This document shows, piece by piece, positions 1 to 8,288 of a DNA stretch of 64,000 nucleotides. Every line of letters begins with the position of its first letter. Within the stretch, counting starts at the first letter, position 1. Under the pieces are notes generated by a model that searched no databases, was not told the origin of the DNA, and saw nothing but the letters and a program-made list of their open reading frames with translations. Origin of the DNA: Acetivibrio straminisolvens JCM 21531 (GTDB lineage Bacteria > Bacillota > Clostridia > Acetivibrionales > Acetivibrionaceae); assembly GCF_000521465.1 (NCBI RefSeq), contig NZ_BAVR01000002.1, positions 51,283 through 115,282 on the forward strand, given 5' to 3'. A program made the position numbers and the translations under genes.

Positions 1-2
1 TT

Positions 3-617
3 GGTTCTCTTGGGCCTCACGGAACGAGCAGCGAACAAGCTGTGAAATATATGATTGGTTACCTAAATAAAATCAACAGTAAATGCAGCTATAAAATATG
101 TCTAATGGATGACTTTAGGTATGTTTTTGATGCATTGAATAATAAAGAGATTGAATATGCCCTAATACCTTCAGCATACGAAAGAATTACCGATTATTTT
201 TGGAATCACAGATTTTCAAACGTACTTAATTTTATTTATCATACACCTGATTACGGAATGATTGGAAAAGTAGGCGAAAACTATTCATTTAAAAAGAAGG
301 TTAGGGTGGCAGCTTGTCCGGCAGTACAAGGAATATTGCAATATCTAGCCGGGGATGTGCTTTTGGATACCGAAATTGAAATTGTTACTACACGCTCTAC
401 CACAGAGGCTGTATTATTCGTTTTAGAGGGAAAAGCAGATGTAGGAATAACAAATGAAACATCTTATGAGCTTTATCGAGATAAAGGTATTCAATTTATA
501 TCTAAAAAGTATAATGCACATATTGTTTGGTGCTTGTTTAAAAACAATTCTGACGAAAATACTGTTCAAGAGGAAGGCATTATTAAGTTATATGCAGATA
601 GTTTTGGAGGAATATAA
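3..617 (+). CDS. BacA-like prephenate decarboxylase homologue (5' end outside window)
   Basis: The reading frame is open from the left edge, so the true start lies outside; 204 residues are visible. It opens with LGPHGTSSEQA, the N-terminal loop of the prephenate dehydratase fold. The GTSSE form and the C-terminal segment (WCLFKNN where dehydratases have a TRF motif) resemble Bacillus BacA, which decarboxylates prephenate to dihydro-4-hydroxyphenylpyruvate, rather than PheA. There is no ACT domain and the length equals BacA (about 204 aa). The stop TAA overlaps the next ATG (TAATG), so it is translationally coupled to the acyl-CoA dehydrogenase. A cupin resembling BacB lies downstream, which supports the call. 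The BacA comparison rests on remembered family sequence, so decarboxylase rather than dehydratase activity is inference. Confidence 0.7.
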   Translation, partial: GSLGPHGTSSEQAVKYMIGYLNKINSKCSYKICLMDDFRYVFDALNNKEIEYALIPSAYERITDYFWNHRFSNVLNFIYHTPDYGMIGKVGENYSFKKKVRVAACPAVQGILQYLAGDVLLDTEIEIVTTRSTTEAVLFVLEGKADVGITNETSYELYRDKGIQFISKKYNAHIVWCLFKNNSDENTVQEEGIIKLYADSFGGI

Positions 618-1757
618 TGTATCGGTTTAATGAAGAACATCTATTAGTAAGAGATGCTATCTCTGATTTTGTTGCTAAAAGAATAGAATCTAATGTAAAT
701 GAAAGAGTTAATTCCGGTACGTATCCGCAAGATATTTTAAACGAGTTGGGCTCTCTAGGCTATAAAGCTCTTAAAATACCTGAAAAATACGGTGGAAGTG
801 AAATCGATACAGTTTCCAGCATGATTGTTATCAGTGAAATTGCAAAATCAGATGCTTCAATTGCTCACATGATTGGATGCAGGAACTTTACATATAATTA
901 TCCGTTACTCTTTTTTGCTACTGAAGAACAGAAAGAAAAGTATTTGCTTCCATGTATTAAGAATGAAAAAATGGTGTCTTTGCCGTTAATGAACCGGATG
1001 GTTTTGGGATAGGCCAGATAAAAACTGCTGCTAAAAAAGATGGTGAACACTATATTTTAAATGGCACGAAAGCTATGATTACCGACGCATCCATTGGTGA
1101 CTATGCACTTGTATTTGCAAAAACCGATGATAACCCCGTTGGTTCCATGGATATAGTTTCTTTATTGTTGAACTCAAGAACAACCCTGGAGTAATAATAG
1201 GAAAAGAAGATGAGACAATGGGGCTACAGTCATTAAAAATAGCAGATATTCACTTTGACAATGTGAAGCTCCACAAATCAAGCCTGCTTGGAACTGAGGG
1301 TAAGGGAATTAATGTGATGATGAAATCGATGGAAATCATGAGAATATCCAATTCTGCGGTTGCTTTAGGAATTGCAGAAAGGGCTTTTGAAGAAGCTGTT
1401 GCATATTCTAAATTAAGACAGGTTAATTCCGTTCCCATGTATAAATTGTCTACTGTCCAATTTGAATTGGCAGAAATGAAAGCAAAGCTTGAATTAATGA
1501 GACTGGCGGTTTTTTATACATCAGAGCTTCTGGATAATAATACTCCTGGCATACTCAATTATGTAAACACATGCAAATTAAAGACTACTGAATATGCAAA
1601 AGAAATCTGTGATAGGGCTTTGCAGATTTTTGGAGGATATGGCTATGTTCGAGGATATACTGTAGAGAGATTATATAGAGACGTAAGGATTTTGAGTATC
1701 ATTGGAGGAACCAGCGAATCACTTAAATGGTCTATTTTTAACAGTATTATAGGATAA
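617..1757 (+). CDS. Acyl-CoA dehydrogenase family flavoprotein (two frameshifts)
   Basis: Adding one T in each of two T runs (979-981 and 1161-1163) gives one continuous 380-residue protein, the normal length for this family. The order is N-terminal helical domain, beta domain (NGTKAMITDA) and C-terminal helical domain (QIFGGYGY, RLYRDVRIL). The family reaction is FAD-dependent alpha,beta-desaturation of an acyl-CoA, or its reverse, with an electron-transferring flavoprotein; EtfB and EtfA genes follow in the same operon. The usual catalytic Glu before the C-terminal GT is Gly here (IIGGTSE), and the alternative Glu just before Arg in helix G is Met (EIMRI). The substrate is therefore unclear and the enzyme may be atypical. 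The start ATG is preceded by GGAGG at 606-610. The frameshifts are probably sequencing errors. Confidence 0.8.
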
Positions 1758-1851
1758 ATTTTTAAAAACTTTAGGTGAAAAAGAGTTAGAGGCAAGATTT
1801 TATAGACTGTGTTTATTTTAAAAAAATTGTGATAATTTTAATGGAGGACAT

Positions 1852-2472
1852 ATGGTTAGACAGGTTTCATTAAACCGTGTTATTAAAGATGGCTTTATTC
1901 AAGCATATTTTATAAAAGATAGGTATGAGATACTGCTATCTACCATTAATAAGGGTACAGGATTAGATTTGCACCATCATTCACACACGCAATTTGGATA
2001 TTGCTTCTGGGGTAGTTTTAGATTTTTCTATAACGACGACTATTTAGACATTAATCCAGGCAGTAGTTATTTGTTGGCCTCATCTATACCTCATTATGCA
2101 GATGCTTTGGATACTTTTTACGCTTTGGATTTTAAATATGACTATCCTGTTGATTTGGGCGGTAATAGGATTCTGCAAAATGTATTCCATACTGAGGCGA
2201 AAACCGATGGAGTATCTATTGAAAAAACCGTAATTGGCTCAACTGAGATTATAAAGATTGATGGAAACGGCACTCTTGACGTTGGCCAACATATGAAAGC
2301 CTTAAATGAATTCAAAAATGTTTATGCTGTAGTATCCCAAGATATTTGCTTATCCTATGAGGAAGAAAAGTTTGTACTTGAGCCCATGAAAATTTATGAG
2401 TTAACGATAAACTCAATTGAAAATATGACTCTTAACATGAAAGACAGTAGCATAGTTTTCATTGTTCTATAG
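1852..2472 (+). CDS. Cupin protein resembling BacB (dihydro-4-hydroxyphenylpyruvate isomerase)
   Basis: A 206-residue protein with GGAGG four bases before its ATG. Residues 45-90 form a cupin: the metal-binding HxH lies in LHHHSHTQFGY, followed by a G-rich turn and a second motif with SIPHYA. This pattern parallels the first cupin of BacB, which isomerises the BacA product in bacilysin synthesis. The C-terminal half (about 120-206) has beta-strand character but no HxH, so the second cupin of a BacB-like bicupin would be degenerate. Its place two genes after a BacA-like gene is the main reason for the functional suggestion. An AraC-type regulator without its HTH would also show such a cupin, but no HTH is visible. 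The isomerase role is inference. Confidence 0.5.
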   Translation: MVRQVSLNRVIKDGFIQAYFIKDRYEILLSTINKGTGLDLHHHSHTQFGYCFWGSFRFFYNDDYLDINPGSSYLLASSIPHYADALDTFYALDFKYDYPVDLGGNRILQNVFHTEAKTDGVSIEKTVIGSTEIIKIDGNGTLDVGQHMKALNEFKNVYAVVSQDICLSYEEEKFVLEPMKIYELTINSIENMTLNMKDSSIVFIVL

Positions 2473-2482
2473 GAGGCACAAA

Positions 2483-4180
2483 ATGTCAAAGATTACTGGT
2501 GGGGAGCTTTTAGTACTTGCTCTGAGGAAGAATAACATAAAAAATGTTTTTGGACTTGTCGGAAATCACGTATCGCCAATTTTTGTGCATGCCCAAAAGC
2601 ATGGTCTTGATATCATTGATGTCAGACATGAACAGGCAGCTATACATATGGCGGACGGATGGTCACAAGTTACGAGGAATATTGGTGTGGCAATTGTTAC
2701 AGGTGGACCCGGTTTTACAAATTCTATTACGGGTATCGTAAAAGCTTATATGGCAAATACACCTATTTTGGTGATTGTGGGTTCTACCGTTCCGCAGCAA
2801 AGGGATGTTGGAGGATTACAAGATATTGACCAGATAGGTATGATACGGGAGTATACCAAATGGAGTGCAAGTGTTTTTGATACCGGACGTATACCCGAGT
2901 ACATAAGTATTGCAATGAAGAAAGCAGTTTCAGGCTTAAGAGGACCGGTAGTATTGGAAATTCCTATTAACATATTGAAAAATTCTATAGATGAAGAAGA
3001 GGTAAATTGGCCTGAAAATAATACAATAATAAGCAAAAGTTCTCCAAATCGAGAGACACTTGATATTATTTTAAATACCATAGTTGATGCAGAGAAACCA
3101 TTGATAATTGCCGGAGATGAGATATATTACGGACATTCCGAGAATGAATTGGTAAAGTTTGTTGAAACTACCGGCATACCTATTGTAACTGTTAACAAAG
3201 CAAGAGGATGTATACCAGATAGTCACTCTCTGTGTTTCGGAAATGGAAGAGTTCTGGAAGCAGGCCCTCAGTTATACGCATTACATGAGGCAGATGTTAT
3301 AATTAATGTTGGGCTAAACATAGATTATCAGATGGGACTTGCTAAGTTGCCGTTTTTTAGAGCCGGGCAAAAATTTATTAATATATGTAGAGATGAATAT
3401 TATAACAGCAGAATAACTTCAAAACCTGCATTGACTGTAATAGCAGAGCCGGGAGAAACACTGTCCGCACTTTGTACATTAATTAAAGAAAAAAATATTG
3501 TTTTAAAATCATATTCTTCCTGGATTGATAAATTAAAAGAAAATGATGCTGATTACTGGGAAAATATTTCAAGTCAGGCAGGAAATGAAAGGATACATCC
3601 GATAAATATTATCAGAGGAATTATGGAATATATCGACGATGACGACATTGTTGTACTTGACGGTTCTAATGCTATGTTTTGGGGAAGTCTGTTATTTAGT
3701 TTTAATAAACCTGGACGTTTAATTATTGGACCGGATGGAACTCTTGGACCTATGGGATGCGGAATTCCGTTAGCGCTTGCAGCAAAATTGGCAAATCCGG
3801 ATAAAAAAGTAATACTATATACTGGAGACGGTTCCTTTGGATTTAATGCTATTGAGATGGATACTGCCGTTAGGCTGAACATACCTATTACGGTGATTGT
3901 TCACAATGACCTTGCTTGGGGATTTTGTAAAAGTACTCAACAGGTATTATATGGAGAACAAAATGTTTCATCATGTGATTTGGGGATAAGGCCCTATGAA
4001 AAGATGGTGGAAGCTTTAGGGGGGTATGGAGAATTTGTCGGCAGAAATGACCGAATTATTCCTGCTATAAAAAATGCAATAGATTCCGGCAAACCAGCCT
4101 GCATCAATGTGCTTGTAGATTATGATTTGTTTGCGCCAGGGGCAATTATGTTTAATGAGTCATTAAAAGCTATGAAATAA
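2483..4180 (+). CDS. ThDP-dependent enzyme of the acetolactate synthase / 2-keto acid decarboxylase family
   Basis: A 565-residue, full-length three-domain ThDP enzyme. The cofactor-activating Glu is in RHEQAA (near residue 51), and the ThDP/Mg motif starts at GDGSFGFNAIEM and ends at HND near the C terminus. ATG 2483 is chosen over the longer frame because AGGAGG (2471-2476) sits seven bases before it. The family decarboxylates 2-keto acids or joins the resulting carbanion to an acceptor. Proximity to a BacA-like gene suggests a phenylpyruvate-like substrate. The QDIDQIGMIREYTKWS segment also recalls oxalyl-CoA decarboxylase and 2-hydroxyacyl-CoA lyase, which would fit the acyl-CoA dehydrogenase next door. 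No small regulatory subunit is present, which argues against branched-chain amino acid synthesis. Confidence 0.8.
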   Translation: MSKITGGELLVLALRKNNIKNVFGLVGNHVSPIFVHAQKHGLDIIDVRHEQAAIHMADGWSQVTRNIGVAIVTGGPGFTNSITGIVKAYMANTPILVIVGSTVPQQRDVGGLQDIDQIGMIREYTKWSASVFDTGRIPEYISIAMKKAVSGLRGPVVLEIPINILKNSIDEEEVNWPENNTIISKSSPNRETLDIILNTIVDAEKPLIIAGDEIYYGHSENELVKFVETTGIPIVTVNKARGCIPDSHSLCFGNGRVLEAGPQLYALHEADVIINVGLNIDYQMGLAKLPFFRAGQKFINICRDEYYNSRITSKPALTVIAEPGETLSALCTLIKEKNIVLKSYSSWIDKLKENDADYWENISSQAGNERIHPINIIRGIMEYIDDDDIVVLDGSNAMFWGSLLFSFNKPGRLIIGPDGTLGPMGCGIPLALAAKLANPDKKVILYTGDGSFGFNAIEMDTAVRLNIPITVIVHNDLAWGFCKSTQQVLYGEQNVSSCDLGIRPYEKMVEALGGYGEFVGRNDRIIPAIKNAIDSGKPACINVLVDYDLFAPGAIMFNESLKAMK

Positions 4181-4213
4181 GTAAAAAAAGAGATACTAAT
4201 TGGGGGATTAAAT

Positions 4214-4996
4214 TTGGATATTATTGTATGCATTAAACAGGTTCCTAATTCAAATCAAGTCAAGTTAAACAGCGTTACTAATGTTATAGAACGTGGGGAT
4301 ATGAAAGGAATAATAAACCCAAATGATTTATTTGCCCTCGAAGAGGCGATGAAAATAAAAGATTGTTTTGGAGGTACAGTTAAAGTAATCAGTATGGGTG
4401 TGCCTTCAACAGCTTTTTTGCTAAAGAAAGCCGTATCATTGGGGGCAGATGAAGCTGTATTGTTAAGCGATCCGGCTTTTAAAGGTTCTGATACTCTTGC
4501 TACTTCCTATATATTGTCTGCGGGTATCAAAAAAATGGGAAAATTTGATTTGATTATTTGCGGTCAGCATACTGCAGATGGGGGTACCGGACATGTCGGG
4601 CCGGGTATAGGTATAACCCTCAATATACCGTATATTGTTAACGTTAATCACATTGAAAACATCTCAAACTATACAATCCAATGTAGAAGAGATAATGATA
4701 CCGGATATGATATTATAAAAGCGCATCTTCCCTGCGTTATATCGGTTGCAAAAAATATAAATCAACCAAGGTTTGTGTCGTTAAATGGCATAAAAAAAGC
4801 TCGCAGAACTCAAATAAAAGTATGGAATTCAGAGGAGCTTGGGGTGAATAAAAACTTATGCGGTTTGGCCGGTTCGCCTACAAGAGTAAAAGAAACATAT
4901 ACGCCTTGTTTTCTACAAACATGTGAATTTCTTGAAGGTTCTCCTAAAGAGCAGGCCAAAGAAATTATTAATAGGATTATTAAGTTAAAATGTTAG
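4214..4996 (+). CDS. etfB: Electron transfer flavoprotein beta subunit
   Basis: A 260-residue FixA/EtfB protein starting at TTG 4214 after a GGGGG ribosome binding site. It begins MDIIVCIKQVP, the family N terminus, and has the ADEAVLLSD and CGQHTADGGTGHVGP regions of the AMP/FAD-binding fold. It pairs with the EtfA encoded 59 bases downstream to carry electrons between a ferredoxin or NADH partner and the upstream acyl-CoA dehydrogenase. In bifurcating ETFs the beta subunit holds the second FAD; the conserved glycine-rich region agrees with this, but bifurcation cannot be shown from sequence alone. Confidence 0.93.
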   Translation: MDIIVCIKQVPNSNQVKLNSVTNVIERGDMKGIINPNDLFALEEAMKIKDCFGGTVKVISMGVPSTAFLLKKAVSLGADEAVLLSDPAFKGSDTLATSYILSAGIKKMGKFDLIICGQHTADGGTGHVGPGIGITLNIPYIVNVNHIENISNYTIQCRRDNDTGYDIIKAHLPCVISVAKNINQPRFVSLNGIKKARRTQIKVWNSEELGVNKNLCGLAGSPTRVKETYTPCFLQTCEFLEGSPKEQAKEIINRIIKLKC

Positions 4997-5055
4997 AATT
5001 GGATTAAATAAAACTTATTTTTGGCTCTTAGAAGAAGGATTGGATGGAGGTATTG

Positions 5056-6225
5056 ATGGCACAAATACGAATTATAAAGGATAGATGTTTTGAATGTATG
5101 GCATGTATTGACAATTGTCCCAGCAAATCGATTGCTTTTGAAGGCGGTAAATTTATAATTAAAGATAACTGTAATGCATGTGGAGTATGTATATCATCAT
5201 GTTCGTTTAATGCAATAGTTTTTGATGAGGGACAGGAAATAATTCAAAGGAAAAGAGAATATAGAGGGGTTTTTATCTATTGTGAGCATGAAAACGGATG
5301 TATCAAAGATGTCTCATTAGAGCTAATTTGCAAGGGAAGAGAAATAGCCAATCAGCTTGGAGAAGAGCTTTCAGTGATTGTTATTGGTCATAAAATCGAT
5401 AATATTGCTATTGAACTTACTTATTACGATGTAAATAAAGTAATAAAAGTAGATAATTCATTATTGGAAACTTTCAACGAATATCTTTATGTTGATGTTT
5501 TAGAGCAGATTATAAATGTATTTAATCCGCAAATTGTTCTTATTGGGGCAACCAAATATGGAATGGCTTTGGCACCTGGTGTTGCAACACGCTTGAAAAC
5601 AGGTTTGACTGCTGATTGTACTGAGCTTGAGATTGAAAATGAAACTGGGTTGTTATTGCAAACTAGGCCTGCTTTTGGAGGAAATTTATTAGCACGTATA
5701 ATATGTCCAATTCACAGGCCTCAGATGGCTACAGTAAGACCGGGAATATTTATGCCGGCAAATAAAGAATTTGAACGTAAAGGTTTTATAGAAGAGGTAC
5801 CTGTTATTATAAATAAAAGTGAAAAAGTTGAAATAGTTGAAAGGGTTGCAAAGGAATCTATATGTTCTTCTAATGCAGAAATTATTATTGGTATTGGCAA
5901 GGGAATTGGAAAACCTGAAAATATACCAATGGTGAAAAAGTTGGCAAATAAACTGGGAGCTGAATTAGGCGCTACCCGGGCTGTTATAGATGCCGGCTGG
6001 ATGGATTGTAGTTATCAGATTGGACAAACAGGCAGAGTTGTGTCACCCAAAATTTATATTGCTTTAGGAATTTCGGGAGCGGTGCAGCATACAGCCGGTA
6101 TTATTTCGTCTAATACTATTATTGCTATAAATAGAGATAAAGACGCTCCAATATTTAAAATTGCATCTATAGGTATTGTTGGGGACGTTATGGAAATACT
6201 GAATCTGCTTTTAGATGAAATATAA
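5056..6225 (+). CDS. etfA: Electron transfer flavoprotein alpha subunit with N-terminal ferredoxin domain
   Basis: A 389-residue protein. ATG 5056 is chosen because GGAGG (5046-5050) lies five bases before it; an upstream in-frame ATG at 5044 would overlap this site. Residues 1-60 are a 2x[4Fe-4S] ferredoxin domain (CFECMACIDNCP and CNACGVCISSC). The ETF alpha/beta domain follows, then the C-terminal FAD domain with GQTGRVVSPKIYIALGISG. Clostridial EtfA proteins fused to ferredoxin domains occur with caffeoyl-CoA-type and related reductases. This links the operon's acyl-CoA dehydrogenase to low-potential ferredoxin chemistry. It is the last gene of the operon and is followed by a hairpin at 6268-6315. 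Confidence 0.93.
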   Translation: MAQIRIIKDRCFECMACIDNCPSKSIAFEGGKFIIKDNCNACGVCISSCSFNAIVFDEGQEIIQRKREYRGVFIYCEHENGCIKDVSLELICKGREIANQLGEELSVIVIGHKIDNIAIELTYYDVNKVIKVDNSLLETFNEYLYVDVLEQIINVFNPQIVLIGATKYGMALAPGVATRLKTGLTADCTELEIENETGLLLQTRPAFGGNLLARIICPIHRPQMATVRPGIFMPANKEFERKGFIEEVPVIINKSEKVEIVERVAKESICSSNAEIIIGIGKGIGKPENIPMVKKLANKLGAELGATRAVIDAGWMDCSYQIGQTGRVVSPKIYIALGISGAVQHTAGIISSNTIIAINRDKDAPIFKIASIGIVGDVMEILNLLLDEI

Positions 6226-6267
6226 TCTGTAAATTTTGTAGTGCAACTAACAAGCCGTAAATTATAT

Positions 6268-6320
6268 AAGTCTGAAGGCATAAAGGAGAGTTTTGTTCTT
6301 TTTGCCTTCAGACTTTAAAA
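6268..6320 (+). terminator. Terminator hairpin after etfA
   Basis: A perfect 13-bp stem (AAGTCTGAAGGCA at 6268-6280 with TGCCTTCAGACTT at 6303-6315) encloses a 22-base loop. It lies 43 bases after the etfA stop and between convergent genes, so it may serve both strands. The U tract is weak. Confidence 0.7.
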
Positions 6321-6360
6321 GCTTTAACTGCTGAATATACCTAGTCATTTAAAATGCAAA

Positions 6361-6561
6361 CTAAGGGTTGACAATTACGCGTTTCCTCATGTTTTCGTAG
6401 ATGCATTTGTACATTTTGAACATTTTGGCGGAATTTTCGTCGTCACAATTAATGTCCGGATGGTATTTTTGAATTATACCGTTCCAGCCAATTCTTAGAA
6501 TTTCCTCTTGAATTTCATTGAATTTAGATACTAGCTGTTTGTTGCGTTGAATTGATTCCAT
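6361..6561 (-). CDS. Small J-domain-like protein
   Basis: A 66-residue protein with a strong site (GGGGGGAG about six bases before the ATG on the minus strand). The centre reads IIQKYHPDINCDD, so it has an HPD tripeptide inside the helix-loop-helix pattern of a DnaJ J-domain, followed by KMFKMYKCIYENM, which resembles helix III. It lacks the Gly/Phe and zinc regions of DnaJ. A role as a DnaK co-chaperone is inferred from HPD alone. It has its own 5' region and does not belong to the neighbouring operon. Confidence 0.6.
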   Translation of the reverse strand: MESIQRNKQLVSKFNEIQEEILRIGWNGIIQKYHPDINCDDENSAKMFKMYKCIYENMRKRVIVNP

Positions 6562-6754
6562 AAATACTCCCCCCGTAAAAAAATAATTTATGTGAATGCA
6601 ATTACAATGATTATCTGTATGTTAACAACGATTATTGGTATTATGTTTTCTATATATTTTATAAGTAAATTATAGCATCGGTAAATTTTTATATCAATAT
6701 GTTTTACAGTGAATAGGACCATAATAGGAATATATTCCTATTTTAAATTATGTA

Positions 6755-6809
6755 AATAAAGCTTAAGACAACATGACTCTAATATAGTTTTATTATCTTA
6801 AGCTTTATT
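6755..6809 (-). terminator. Terminator hairpin after the small membrane protein gene
   Basis: A perfect 14-bp stem (AATAAAGCTTAAGA at 6755-6768 with TCTTAAGCTTTATT at 6796-6809) with a 27-base loop. It touches the stop codon of the minus-strand small gene and reads into TTTATTTA on that strand. Confidence 0.55.
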
Positions 6810-6943
6810 CATATTTTTATTTTTTTCTTTTTTGATTTTGCTTTTAAATCTTCAAGTTTTTTATCCGCAGAACGCATAAGGAAAAAGAATGAAACACCAA
6901 GAATAGCAACAACAGCTAACAAGTAAACCCATGTTCGCCACAT
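6809..6943 (-). CDS. Small single-span membrane protein, 44 aa
   Basis: Not recognised. The minus strand carries GGAGGTGAT seven bases before ATG 6943 and an open frame of 44 codons ending in TGA. The product has one transmembrane segment near residues 5-23 (VYLLAVVAILGVSFFFLM) and a lysine-rich tail (KSKKKKIKI), which predicts an N-out/C-in single-pass topology. The ideal ribosome binding site and the hairpin at its stop codon make it a likely real gene. It might alternatively start at the internal ATG four codons later. Function unknown. Confidence 0.65.
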   Translation of the reverse strand: MWRTWVYLLAVVAILGVSFFFLMRSADKKLEDLKAKSKKKKIKI

Positions 6944-7142
6944 ATCTTTTTATCACCTCCAGCAATAATAATGAATTTTATCATAAAATGTGAACAAAAT
7001 CAATTGAGAAAAAGGCAGGAGAATTGGCAATGATGATAGTATATAAAAAATTGCATTTAACTTTGATAAATATTGAATGGTTATGAAAAAATAAAACTGT
7101 ATCACATATAAATATCAAAGAATAATGATATGTGGAGATGAC

Positions 7143-8210
7143 ATGAAGACGACATTAATACTTGGAGCAGGCTTTTCAAAAAATTCTGGAGTGCCTATAC
7201 AATCTGAAATACCTGCGTTATTAACAAAGGCTAGGGAAAATAATGATTTTGAAAACAGAGTTTCCCTTGTGATGGAAGGGTTTCTGAGGGATGTTTTTGG
7301 CTTTGAAAAAGATATATATCCGGAGCTGGATGATTTGCTTACTTGTATGGATATATCAACCAATTCAGAGCATCATTTGGGGATAAAGTACTCTCCTATT
7401 CATCTTAGAGCCCTTAAGAGGCTAATAATTTATAGAATTTTTTCGATTTTGGAAGACAGTTTCACATATTCCCGGGAGGTAGACAAGCTCATAAGGTTTT
7501 TTATTGAACATGGGCTTGAGGATACAGGATTTTTGGTACTAAACTGGGACACGGTGTTGGAAAAATATATTTCTATGATTGACCCGGGTATAGTAATCGA
7601 TTATTGCAATGGAGGAAAGTATCTGACGGAAGATGGCCGTTTTAAAGAAAAAAGGAATGAAGACAGAAGAATCAAAGTCGTAAAAGTGCACGGTTCTTGC
7701 AATTGGCTCTATTGCGACAACTGCAGGGTATTGATAAACGATACCTTATCCCGGATGCCTAACATAAGAAAAATAGGATTTAAAAAATCTGATTTTGAGT
7801 TGTTCGATGAGATGAAGGAGTTGGCCGACAGGATTTTTTTAGAGGACATACGATGCTTTATATGCGGAGATAATGTATCGGCCCATATAGCAACTCAAAG
7901 TTACAGAAAATCCTTTAGGACAAACTCTTTTCCGGATATATGGGATAGGGCTGAGGATATGCTTACAAACTCCGAAAAGTGGGTTTTTATCGGGTATTCG
8001 CTTCCTCAGGCAGACTACGAATTCAAGCACCTTCTTAAAATCTGCGAGCTTAAGCTTCGGCACAGAAAAGAGAGAAAACTTTCTATTGATGTGGTGCTTC
8101 TTAACAGCGAAACCGCAACCAATAAGTATAGGAGCTTTTTTGGGAATAAGATCAACAGAATTTTTAATGGCGGGATTGGCGAGTATATGAACTATCTACA
8201 AAGTACTTAA
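7143..8210 (+). CDS. SIR2-like domain protein, possible NADase
   Basis: A 355-residue protein with the SIR2_2-type signature. The N-terminal NAD-binding GAGFSKNSGVP is at residues 8-18, the Asn of the NxD motif is in VLNWDTVLE, the catalytic His is in KVHGSCNWLYC, and two Cys pairs (CDNC and CFIC) could bind zinc. FIGYSLPQADYEFKHLL near the C terminus is typical of this family. ATG 7143 is preferred because GGAG is six bases before it and the first beta strand follows directly. Proteins of this family include NAD-hydrolysing anti-phage effectors, but here no partner defence gene is adjacent (engB follows). Deacetylase activity is less likely. Role unproven. Confidence 0.75.
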   Translation: MKTTLILGAGFSKNSGVPIQSEIPALLTKARENNDFENRVSLVMEGFLRDVFGFEKDIYPELDDLLTCMDISTNSEHHLGIKYSPIHLRALKRLIIYRIFSILEDSFTYSREVDKLIRFFIEHGLEDTGFLVLNWDTVLEKYISMIDPGIVIDYCNGGKYLTEDGRFKEKRNEDRRIKVVKVHGSCNWLYCDNCRVLINDTLSRMPNIRKIGFKKSDFELFDEMKELADRIFLEDIRCFICGDNVSAHIATQSYRKSFRTNSFPDIWDRAEDMLTNSEKWVFIGYSLPQADYEFKHLLKICELKLRHRKERKLSIDVVLLNSETATNKYRSFFGNKINRIFNGGIGEYMNYLQST

Positions 8211-8288
8211 ATATTTGCCGGATAAATGTTATAATACCGTTTGTGTTCATTTTTTTAAATAGAAGTTTTGATATAAGGAGTGATGAAG

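Noticed and set aside
3..617. Plain prephenate dehydratase (PheA) for the first gene
   Set aside because: The fold matches, but the TRF-type motif and ACT domain are absent, and the GTSSE and C-terminal segments fit BacA better. A BacB-like cupin is in the same operon.
617..1757. Real pseudogene of the acyl-CoA dehydrogenase
   Set aside because: Both breaks are single lost bases in short T runs, and the same type of break hits many essential genes in the window, so technical error is likelier.
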